From Collybia mongolica (taxonomy: Eukaryota; Basidiomycota; Agaricomycetes; Agaricales; Clitocybaceae): a DNA stretch of 64,000 nucleotides. Below the pieces are notes generated by a model. That model saw nothing but the letters and a program-made list of their open reading frames with translations, was not told where the DNA came from and did no database searches. The stretch is taken from NCBI GenBank assembly GCA_013420905.1, contig JAAXNY010000006.1:2294001-2358000 (forward strand), written 5' to 3'. Shown here piece after piece: positions 48,890 to 59,600 of the stretch. Within the stretch, counting starts at the first letter, position 1. The number at the start of each line of letters is the position of its first letter. Both the position numbers and the translations under genes were made by a program.

Positions 48890-49232
48890 TACGAGTCCTT
48901 ATGTTTACATAAGTAACTTGTTCATCATCCTGGGTTTGCGGGGAAAATTCAGCGTACCCAACAAGATCCAGTGTTGTTTTTCCCACGGTTAGTAATTTTG
49001 AAGTGTTCCGAGAATTCATTAGAACATGATCAGTAAACATTTTGAAGTACATCAGTAAGACTTTGTAGTCGTGGAAATATATTTCTAACTGTGGGAATCA
49101 ATATTAGCCGACGCGCGGATTTCGAGCAAAAAAGGCAACTGCTAACATAAGCTGCATTCAATACCATAATTTCGAGTTAACTGGTCTTATGTTGGGATAT
49201 CTCAAGAATTAATTAATAACTGTCCACTGCAT

Positions 49233-49300
49233 AATCATGCTTACGTTTGTCAACTACGCTGTTAGCTCTAACAGCGTAGTTGACAAACGTAAGCACGATT
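49233..49300. repeat. 33-bp-arm hairpin in copy B
   Basis: Arms 49233-49265 and 49268-49300 pair with one mismatch (AATCATGC against GCACGATT) and a 2-nt loop. It is the counterpart of 28251-28318 in copy A'. The mismatch positions differ between the copies and each is a C/T or G/A change. Confidence 0.9.
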
Positions 49301-50519
49301 ACAAGAGGCTTCTTCCGCTTTGGGCCAAACTTTTCCCACACTACAAAACATTGAATATCTCAACAATGACAAGACCTATTGATGCAATTTAAATTGCTAT
49401 CACTAGATATGGTGAAGGGCTACCCAATTGGTATATTTGTATGTATTTGTATTTGTTTGTTCACCTTCAAACATCATGATCAAAAGCAGCTCTCTCACTA
49501 CAAGCATGTTACAAATGAATCTCAAGTTTGTATATGACTTTGCCACAGCTAGCCAAACAAACAATACCATCAAAGTTCCCACAATATAAATCATTGCATA
49601 TCTCAACAACAAGGCCTATGGATATAATTTAAATTGCTAGTGTTAGATATGGTGAAGTAGTACCTCATGTATATGTTTGTAAGTGTTTGTATTTGTTTTT
49701 ATTTTTCTAAACCTCATCAACAACAATTTTCTTGCTACATATTACAAATGAATACTGTCTGTATATCACTTCATCACATCTGGCCAAACAAACAATAATA
49801 TCAAAGAAATTCCCACAATATAGATGATACTTATCTCAGCAAATACAAAGCTGATGGACATGCTACTACTAGACATTGTAAAGGAATACATGATGTATTT
49901 ATTTATATGTGTTTGTAGTTGTTTGTACCCTTCCAAATCTCATTATCAACAACAACCTTTTTACTACATATTACAAATGAATATCATCTGTATATTACTT
50001 TGCCAACATCTGGCCAAACAAACAATATTAATGAAATTCCCACAATATAGATGATGCATATCTCAGCAAATACAAGGCTAACAGAAACAATTGAAATTGC
50101 TACTACTCCTAGACCTATGGAGGAGGTACACCAGGAAATGTATATTTATATTTGTTTGTACCTTTCCAAATTTGATTATAATCTCTTGTTATATCTATTT
50201 TAATATCACATTTATACATGACTTGGCCATAAGCATAGCCAAACAAGTCAATGTGGATGCTCCTGGAATCTATAATGCTCAATATCTTGACAATGGCTAG
50301 CTATATAAGTATGGTTAAATATAGTATGTGATAATACAACAAAAAACACTTAACAGACATATGTACATTTGTTTGAACTTTGTCTTTGATGATGATATTT
50401 CTATTTTTAGCATATCTGATAAGTTTTTGATTAACCCAGGATGCAAGGCTAGAAATAAGATGTTAAATGTTGAATGGTTGGTATACATTTCAATACTATG
50501 GGAACTTGTTTCTATTATT

Positions 50520-51441
50520 ACAAGTTCTTTATCAACCCAGGTTTCAGGCAAAAAATTGATTGATTGATTGATTGATTCATTACGAGTTCTTTATCAACCC
50601 AGTTTTTGGGCAAAAAGTTGATTGATTGATTCATTCATTGATTCATATTTCAACACCGCGGGAAAATATTTCCATAATGGGATTTTTCTTCTCTTATAGC
50701 TTTTTACAGCATTTCTCCACAAATACAAAGTGTTGTGACATAATTTGCATGTATTTGGGATGCTTACATAATGCCTTTGATGATGCCATCAAAATAATGC
50801 ATATCTAATATTTCAGAGTGTTGTGTTTCAAAATTTATTTTGTGTTTTTCTCCATAACCAGTAAAGCTATTAACTTTGTTTTTATATGTTTGGAATGTAC
50901 AAACATGGCTCTACAATTTCCTTGTTGAGCATATTTTTCCCACAGTCCATTTTGAGTGAAATATTAGAAATGTCCAGATTCAGCTAGTTTTGAAGGTCTG
51001 TGTGTTATGTCAGGGGTGAACAAACATCTTATAACAACAATGACCCTTACCAAACATGACCCTTGTGGGAAATTACACTAAACATTGGAATAATCAACAA
51101 CTACTACTATATTTACCTGAAATACAAAGAGGATTGATTTCTCTATTTATTGGCACATGTCACATGATCTATTCCACCATATAAGTATACCAAATACATG
51201 ACAACAATCTGAATGCTTATTAATGTCCATGATCCTGAGAAAAGTTAGTTCTGATGGTTTTTGTGTTTTCTCCATAACCAGGCAAGCTATGGCATTGGAT
51301 TTTGTGCACAGGTATTGCTTGTTTACTTGGTAACATTTTCCCATGGTCACATGACCTCTATAAACTATCATCTACATTGTTTCTACTCATTTACAACTTC
51401 CTGAATGTGGAATACAGTGTGTTGGCCCACTCCACCCAAGT
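50520..51441. repeat. Copy-B-specific 0.92-kb insertion
   Basis: Copies A' and C read straight from TTTCTATTAT to AGGCATTTGG, whereas copy B has 922 bp between them. The insert begins with a near-duplicate of about 62 bp (AGTTCTTTATCAACCCAG, then GGCAAAAA, then GATT repeats) at 50522-50583 and 50584-50645. Later it holds AT-rich sequence without a gene. No clear terminal inverted repeat or target duplication was found. Confidence 0.7.
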
Positions 51442-53566
51442 AGGCATTTGGATCAATATTACTTCCTTAGTGATTTAACTATTTGGTATATTCTTTGTTT
51501 ATTAATTGTCTTAAAATTTAAACAATTAGTTTAAGTTTCACAATTGGGTAGTCCAATCTATAAATAGGTACATTGGATAAATACTGTGGGTGTACCAGAA
51601 GTCTATATCAGCCTACTAGAGCTGTGCAAATAGTACAGGGGTAAAGTATTAGTAAGAAGTAAACTAATATTTGTAAAAGGAATAAGAACATATCACAAGG
51701 TAGATAGAATTACACCAAGGTAGTCTCAAGGTATACAGCAGCATATAGGTGCATATACAATAGAACAAGGTATATCTGAGCAACTAGATGTGAGGCACAT
51801 ATGCACTCACCTTACACACATCTGGTTTGGGCACAGGGGTGATTGGCACTACTTGGTCTAGACAGCACATCCAGGGGTGCACACCCAGCCACCAGGTGAT
51901 GGTTCTACCATATGGAATACACCACTGCACCATCCATGTCCACCATGCTAGCTGTTCACTAGCAGATGTGGGCAGGCAGTCACTGGTAATGTGGCAGGTG
52001 CCTCTGTAGTTCTTGCTGCAGCTCTTATTGTTGTGATTTTGCAGTTGTTATTTTCACTGAGAGGGGTGGGTATGAGAGAGGGTGGTGGTATCCATGGCAG
52101 TGGGACCTGGCATTGTACTTGGCAGTATTATGCACAATCATATGGCAGGGAGGTGATGGGTGGGGCAGCTGGGAATGTAGTGGTGGAGGTTGACAACAAG
52201 GCTGACAGGTGATGTAGTACCTATCAACAATATTCAGCCATTGCCAGTAATGGCCAAGAGTAGGCAGCAGGGGTCATTATAAAAACAAGCACCTTGGACT
52301 TACCAAATGGTTAATCTGCATGCTTTATGCATATGACATGTAACCTTGAGGTCTTGTATTTGACTCTCCAAAATATTGCATTTTTGTGCATCAAATAAGC
52401 AATGGTAACTATGATTAAGTAAGCAATCTGGACAGTCTGCATGGACTTCATGAGGAGTTGTTCCAAACTGGGTCTGAGCATCCAAGTAACAGCATTGATT
52501 TATGGACTTAGCTTTGACTTGGCTCAGATGCAGACTGTCAATTAAGCAGGGCTCCCTGCCAAACAGGGTCTGAGTCAGTCTGCAGACACCTGCATTTGTC
52601 TGTGTGGTCTGTGTGGCTCATGTGGCTCAGTGTAAAGTCTCCAGAGAAGCTACTGAGTTGGTTGTACATTTGGAATATACAAATATGGATCTACATTTTC
52701 AAGTTTGTTAATTTTTTCACATAGTCCATCTCTGAGAGTCTGAGTCCCCACTTTACCAGCTGACTTGTTTTTAAGGAAAATGCCTAGATATATATTGTTA
52801 CCTTTTATTGGTGGATATTTGTATAGGATCTATAAACACCAACTTCTATTGGCAATTAATATGCAGTTGCTTATATCATACACCATGGATATGGGTGAAG
52901 TTGTAAGGGGATCACTTGTTTGTCCACACCTAGCCATCAGAATCACTATTGCACAGCTTGCATAGCCTCACTGTTATACCTATTATTCTGACACACACTG
53001 CTTTAACCCCTTGACAGATAGTAGTTTACTCTGGACTAACATATCACAGATGTATTGTTGCATTAGTAGAGTTACTGATATCAGATTCTGTTGTTATTTG
53101 AGACATAGGTACAATGTACTGTATATAAGGTGCCCCTTCCTCTCCATGGAAGGGCACCTTTGCAATAGACTTGGGCTGCATTCTCTACTCATAGTCAAGC
53201 CTCTAGTGCTCTATGCTCATCCCTTCCCTGCATGGTTATTCATACTGTGTATACTGCTCCCTGTCTGAGCCTCTTGGTAACATGACCCCTTACAGAAGTG
53301 CAACAAGTATTTGGCAAGCTCAAATGTGTGGTCATATTACATCTTCATGTTGTGTATCCATCAGGCCTTCCATGATGTCAAGCTACTCCCTGTACCCTAC
53401 AATCTAATTCTAGGACAATGCCTGACAAGTGTTCCAGAACCAAACTTATCAACAAAAAAAAGTAATATAAAGTTGAAGAGATTCTGGATAGCTAGTTCTA
53501 TTGCAACAACCTGGTTCTAGAAATATAAAGAAAAGTTAATCAAAAAAAAAAACATAAGGACTCGTA

Positions 53567-53860
53567 TCTGCCAGTAATGGCCCTCTACCTCAAGTTTGTG
53601 GCGGGGGCGTCCGATGAGGCCAGAGGGCCCCAGAAGTGATGTGGGGGCTGTGGTTTGTGGTGAAGGCGGGGGTGGGGGCAAGAGGAGGGGGCCCCAAATT
53701 GTTCATGGTTGGAGCAGCAGGAGGTAAGAAAGGGCCCTAAACGTGAGGTTTGTGGCCTTGGTTTGTGGCAGGGGGGTCCAGTGTGAGCAGAGGGCCCTGA
53801 ACATAATGTTTGGGGCCATGGCTCATGGTGGCAGCAGGTGAGAAGAGAGTCTAAGGGTCA
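53567..53860. repeat. GC-rich degenerate minisatellite, right part
   Basis: About 300 bp of the same loosely repeated unit as at 48470-48889 (GTTTGTGGCGGGGGCG, GAGGCCAGAGGGCCCC, AGAGGAGGGGGCCCC). It is non-coding. Confidence 0.6.
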
Positions 53861-54221
53861 ACATCCGACATCAATCAACTCAATCATCAACTGATCGGAG
53901 TGGCATCATTTCGTTGGTAAACAATTAATGTCTGATATTTTGTGCAATGTGTATCATGATGCGGATTGGCAATATAATCAACATGGGCTTGTAAATTTTG
54001 ACTACACTGACTCTTATTTACATGTGAACCTTCAAATCTCAACATTTCTGCTCACCAACACTCTTGGCTGCTTGACACATGCATAACTTGTGTTGTTCTA
54101 TGATTGTAGGAATTATTTTCATGCCCGACAACTGATTCACTAAAAAGCCTGTGCTCCCAACAGTGCAATCTGTCACTCAGTCCACTTTTGAGCGGTTTTA
54201 GACCTCACCATCAGATTTCCC
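53861..54221. other. Upstream region of the DUF6698-like gene
   Basis: Non-coding and AT-rich. It presumably holds the promoter of the gene starting at 54222. No clear TATA box or repeat was recognised. Confidence 0.35.
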
Positions 54222-55866
54222 ATGATGTCTGACTATGATTCTGATACTTCTACAAGCAGCTCATGCCCAGGGTCCCCTGCTGATGTCGAAGCAATCTGTC
54301 AATCGCTCAAAAAGGTATGTCAGATTCTTTTGTTCACCCTAACATTTACCTGAATAATGCATTTGGTAATTAGGCCCTCAAAGTTTCCCAACTTTGTGAG
54401 GCTGACACAGCCCTTGCACTTGCCAAGGCCCAGCATGAGATTGCCAAGCAATCACTATCAACAAAAACTGCATCTGCATCACATCAAAAATCCCAAACCC
54501 CCAGCAACAGCAGCCCTGCATTGGGGATCATTTCCAAACCTTCGTCAAATTCAGCAAGTACATCCCCCCCAAATACCAGACCTGACAAAAAGGAGATTGA
54601 GAAGGAGATCAGAAAGACCAGGGAGCTTTACGGTCTTTTCTGCAATATGTTTTTTGATGACCAGTCATTGTTCTTGGAGCCACACCCAACCCAGTCAATC
54701 AATATTGAGAGTGATAAGTCCCTGGCTGCTATTAGGCTGGCCCTTGTTGCTGAAATTCATGACGCTATCCCTATGCATGTATTCCAGGAATTAAAGCAGA
54801 ATAGAAAGCTAGCTACAGTGGTAAGTTCTAAATTATATAGTTCTAATTCATATCATATTAACAATCCACTCCTTTTAATAGTTTATCCAAAGCATCAATA
54901 GTGGCTGCTCAAATTCAATGAACAGACTTTGTACCTCATCATCAATATTCTTTCCTGACATCCCAAACACTGCCACTCTCCTTCAAGCATCATATGATTG
55001 CACTAAAGTCCCTGAGTTTCAAGGGCTCTTGAAGTTCTCGGGATCAGATCATTATTCAAAGCTCCCACCCCTCATCTACCCTGATGGAAAAAAGAACCCA
55101 AAGAAAGCCTTTCAGAACAAGATTCTACCTTTTGTGAGTTCTAGAATAGCCCTTATCATTGTTTGTTGATCATTTATTGTAATCAGATGCTGCGTATCAT
55201 CATCCATGGTCCAACATTGGTTCAATGCGACATCAATGGCCAACTTGCTGCCAAACAACTCACCCAGAAGTCATCAAGCCCATTTTATGGCCTCACGTGC
55301 ATCACTGCAGGGTCAATGTCCTTCACCATTATTATGGTAAGTTCTTTGTTCTAATATCTCCTTTCAAATGTGATTGACATCATTGGTTTTAGGCCAGATG
55401 TATGATCTCGCCTGATCATGAACTTTCCATTTGGGATGCCAAGTCTGGCATCGAGTATGCAAAGGACTTTGCAGCCTGCAAGAGGCTACTTCAGACACAG
55501 ATGGACCACCCCATAATGTGAGGAACATTCACTCTATGGGATCAAATTGTATTTGGCATTGATTCTAAAATTACAATGCATGCTGTTGCTCCTCTCACAC
55601 AAGGCTCTACTGATGAGGAAGATGAACTCATTCAGGGACTCAATGATGTCAAAGAATCAGATGCCGAGGAGGACAACTGCCAACTCTCGGATGTGGCAGC
55701 CCTTAGTCCTGTCATCATTGACATCCCTGCCCCTGTAGACTTAGTAACAGCTGACCCTGACATTGCATCTGAGGTTCCAAAGCACCGTGGAAAGTCAAAA
55801 CCCCCCAATGCAGCCCTGCCTGCCACTGCCAAGATGACCCCTGACAAGTCGATCCCTGGAACTTGA
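54222..55866 (+). pseudogene. DUF6698-like repeat-associated gene, one in-frame TGA
   Basis: Five plus-strand exons (54222-54314, 54374-54820, 54882-55133, 55187-55336, 55393-55866) join in frame to 472 codons, with one internal TGA at 55519-55521. The start MMSDYDSDTSTSSSCPGS opens an acidic Ser-rich N-terminus. A Ser/Pro-rich linker follows, then a helical part (KKEIEKEIRKTRELYGLF). The domain I recall as DUF6698 comes next: FFPDIPNTATLLQASYDCTK, VPEFQGLLKFSG, NKILPFMLRIIIHGP and GLTCITAGSMSFTIIMARCM. After the TGA come GTFTLWDQIVFGIDSKI and an acidic tail. Context predicts Arg at the stop, so CGA to TGA. If the stop is real, the product is 375 residues and loses only the tail. The function is unknown; the family is amplified in agaricomycete genomes. 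Confidence 0.68.
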
Positions 55867-56063
55867 GTGTCTTGGCATTCAAAAAGGGCAGCTGTGCCTA
55901 CCTAGGTGGGATATTACAGGCAAGATTAGTTTCCCCCCCCCCCCCAAGATTTGTATATACATACCAAGCACAATCAATATTTTTTTTTCCATTGTTACTC
56001 TTTCTGTGATTGAGGAACCTAAGTGCACACATCTGAGCAGTGACCTGACTTAAGAGTGCTACC

Positions 56064-56500
56064 TGTTGGAAAAATAGGTATATATAGTGGTCTATATGTA
56101 ATAAACAAATTGACTATATAGTGTAACGGTAATGAAGGTAATAGATAATGGGTAGGTCTTGGCAGAATTTCAATGGCTCTTACAACATTGCGGGTTTGAA
56201 TCCAGGTAATAGCAACAAATTAAACAGTGAACAGCTAACTATAAACAGTGGGAAATAAGATTACTAATCCGACATAAGTCAGATCATTCCTGTTGATGGT
56301 CAAGTCAACTTATAATAACCCTTGCTGAAATTACAATTTATCTCTGACATTTCAAGCAATTATAATTACTCTTATAAGATAAGATTGCAACGTCCCTTAC
56401 AAAGAATCGTCTCGCTTATAACCACTTGTAAGCTACCAATCTGCTTACATACTTATAAGGCTTTGTAAGCCCTTGTGACTCAATCCAGAAATTTCCAACA
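56064..56500. mobile_element. Probable solo LTR (copia type), 437 bp
   Basis: The stretch begins TGTTGGAAA and ends TTTCCAACA, a perfect 9-bp terminal inverted repeat of the TG...CA kind used by copia LTRs. It contains a TATATATAG box at about 56082-56090 and no ORF. The flanking five bases differ (CTACC left, TTGTA right), so the target duplication is lost or the LTR arose by recombination between elements. No internal retrotransposon sequence adjoins it. Confidence 0.55.
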
Positions 56501-56679
56501 TTGTATATCGTAAGGGGAACACCCAATTCTGCACACACAGCTCTGACTTCACACATCAGCACCATCTTTGACATCAGACATTGGCATTGGCACTTGCACT
56601 TGCATATTGGATTCCAGTCAGAGTATAAATATGACGGCTTAGACAGTCAGTATATCCTCCAATGAAATGTTATTTCATG
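56501..56679. other. Target site region of the LINE
   Basis: Short unassigned sequence ending in TATTTCATG (56671-56679), the left copy of the LINE target duplication. It contains the TATAAATA-like box GAGTATAAATATG at 56620-56632 and no gene. Confidence 0.4.
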
Positions 56680-59600
56680 ACTGTTACGATGCCAAATGGC
56701 TAGCAGCCAAGTACACTGCCCAGAAGGTAGGCGACAAGCTCTTACGCTTTGTGCCCTCTGCTGATACCCCCTTCCCTACCATTACAGGAGACAGGCTCTG
56801 AGGACGCAGGGAGGGTACTCGAGCAATTTGACAAAAAGTTACTTGATTAATGTCTAGTACAACTTGTAATGTAAATACACTCAGAACCTACTGCCAAAAT
56901 GTTGGGCGCAAACGATACTGGACAGTTGACCTGTTAGAATGCCACAAGGACGTCACTGACATTCTCTTCCTGCAGGAGCCGCCATGGGCCACTGTATGGT
57001 ATACAGCCTCCCTGACCAAAAAAGACAGGGTCCCCATCAGGGGACCACCCGTCCACCCAGACTGGATTCCCATGTTCCCCAAAGGGTTCGACACTGCCGA
57101 AGATCGGCCACGCATCATGGCCTACGTCAACCGAGCTATCCACTTGGTGAAACCTAAGCTCCAATCAGTCATCGTTAACCACCATGATGTCATGCTCATC
57201 ACTGTACAAGGTCACCTTGGCCCAGTGCATCTGATGAACGTCTACTTGGATATTAATGGATCAGCAATCCGATTCCTCAAGGACCATCTGGATGAATTCC
57301 CCGATGTTAGCTATATGGGGGGTGATTTTAATTGCCCCTCAGCACATTGGGATGTTACCCTCAATCATGAGCACCCCATGGCCAACAGGCTCATGGAGTG
57401 CATGGCTGCCCTCAGCCTTGAGAGGATTGCCCCCCCCTCAGGTCGGGTCATGCATCAGCCGTACAACGCAGCTCTGCACGGCTCGGTCCTTGACCTCGTG
57501 TTTGTCCTGGCATTCCAGGGATACACAGCTGACCTGACGATAGGTGAGAAGGGTGAACCAGATCACTTCCCTCTACTCCTAGACATCCCCCTTAGGGTTG
57601 AATTCCCTGAAGGGAAGATGTCAATTAAAATCAACTCTGAAGAAGAAGCCGCTTTCCTCGCGGAAGTGTGTTTACTTCTCGGGCTCATCCAAATCCCTGA
57701 CATCATGTCAGCGGAACAAACTCAACTAGTTGCTCAGGCAATAGCTAAGGGCTTTGAAACGGTGTGGTCCCATCACACTAAGACTAACCGGGCTTGCGCC
57801 TGGTCTAAGTCTTGGTGGGATTCGGACTGTGCCTGGACGAGGTCTGAGGCCATGAGTTCTGATCTCCCAGAGGACTGGAAGGCCTTCAAGGCCACCACGT
57901 GTAAAGCAAAACGAAAGCACTTCGACGAGCGCATTGACGAAATTGCTAATACTAACCTCAGACCATGGGATCTCATGGACTGGGTGGGCCCACGCAAGAC
58001 ACCCCCAGTCGAGGCCATCTCGTACCAAGGCATGCCATGCAACACCACAGAATTGCTATGGAATGCGCTGCACTCCACCTTCAACTCAGCTGTCGATAGG
58101 CCAATTGACCTTGACAAGCTGGGTAATGCTTGGACCTCACCCACAACTTGGGTGTGGGTCCCCTACTCTGCTGCTGAGCTGTCAGATGCCTTATCAGGCA
58201 CTTTGAATCAATCTGCCCCTGGGCCGGATCACATCTCGTGGCGTCACCTTAAATGGATCACCCAAGATGATTGGTGTGGCAAACTACTTTTGTGGCTTGC
58301 AAACACTTGTCTATTGTCAGGCCATTGGCCTGCCAAGTTTAAAGCATCCATTACGGTGGTCATACCCAAGCCCGGCAAACCATTGTATGACACCCCCAAG
58401 TCGTTTCACCCAATTGTTCTCTTGAACATGCTGGGCAAACTGCTAGAGAAAATGCTGTCCACCAGGATGCAGTTTGAAGCTGTTCATCACGGTGTACTCC
58501 ACCCCAATCAGTTCAGAGGAGTCTGTCAGAACTCCACTGAAGATGCTGGTTGTTTCCTCACACACGTTGTCTGTGCCAGATGGTGTGCCAAACTCAAGAC
58601 TAGCGTTGTTGCCTTCGACCTTGCTCAGTTCTTCCCATCCATAAACCATGAGGTCCTACTACACATCCTCAAGACAGGGATTTGTGCCAGAAGTGGTTGC
58701 ATTCTTCAGGTCATACCTCATCAATTGTCATACTAGATACACGTGGGACGATGAACTGTCCCTGCTCTTCCTGTCCAGCATTGGTCTGGGACAGGGCTCT
58801 GCCATGTCCCCTATCCTCTCTGCTCTATGCCTCGCACCCCTCCTCAAGGAGTTTGAATGGAGGGTTCACATAGCTTTGCTAATTTCCTACGTGGACAATG
58901 GCACCATTATAGTGCAATCAGACACATTTGAACAGAACCTTGTTAAGCTCAAGGGAGCTTACAAAGTTGTATTTGAGCTCACCCAGGCGATGGGTCTGGT
59001 TCTCAAACACAGCAAGTCTGAGGGATTCCACTTCTCTCAAAAACACAGCGATATCAACCCTGACATCGACCTTGGCTACGCCCCATATACTGGGGACACC
59101 CCCCTCTGCCCTGGCACCATTTGGCGCTACCTCGGGTTCTTCTTTGACCGTCCCCTCACATTCAGAGAGCACATCAAGTGATACACAAACAAAGCCCTCA
59201 CCTCTGTGAAGGCTATGCTCTCCCTTGGCAACTCTGTGCGCGGGCTTAGGCCCAAGCACAAGCAAATGCTCTACCAAGCCTGTGTTCTCCCCATTGCTAC
59301 ATATGGGAGCAGGCTCTGGATGTATGAGGGGGCCCGCATGGCAGGCCCTCTCGACAACCTCCGGAAAATGCAAAGGTGTGCTTGCCTTTGGATCACTGGT
59401 GCCTTCAAGACATCCCCAAACAGGGCTGGTGAGACCCTCGCAGGCATCCCCCCTATCCACCTTCATGTTAAGAAGCTGGTGGAAAGGAGTCATGTCCACT
59501 CCTGCACACTTCAGGCCTCGCATGCCTTTCGTTGCCTCATCGACGGGAACCACAAATTCTCTGTCAAGACCCTCAATGCCCGCAACCCAAGCTGTAGGCT

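Larger units (their letters stand above)
48892..53564 (+). repeat. Large repeat family, copy B (4.67 kb, plus orientation)
   Basis: The longest copy. It starts CGAGTCCTTATGTTTACATA and ends AAACATAAGGACTCG, with TA on both sides (48890-48891, 53565-53566), so it has about 15-bp inverted ends. The order from left is: end region (48892-49149), a 194-bp hairpin-bearing segment (49150-49343), four diverged tandem units of about 200-240 bp (49344-50300), a mid part with a copy-specific insertion (50520-51441), then 51442-53564, nearly identical to 24908-27020 in inverted orientation. It encodes no recognisable protein. It may be a large non-autonomous TIR element or a segmental repeat. Confidence 0.85.

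Noticed and set aside
56190..56205. tRNA-like B box (GGGTTTGAATCC) suggesting a tRNA or SINE
   Set aside because: No matching A box, cloverleaf or terminator is found; the same short phrase near 9350 is equally isolated.
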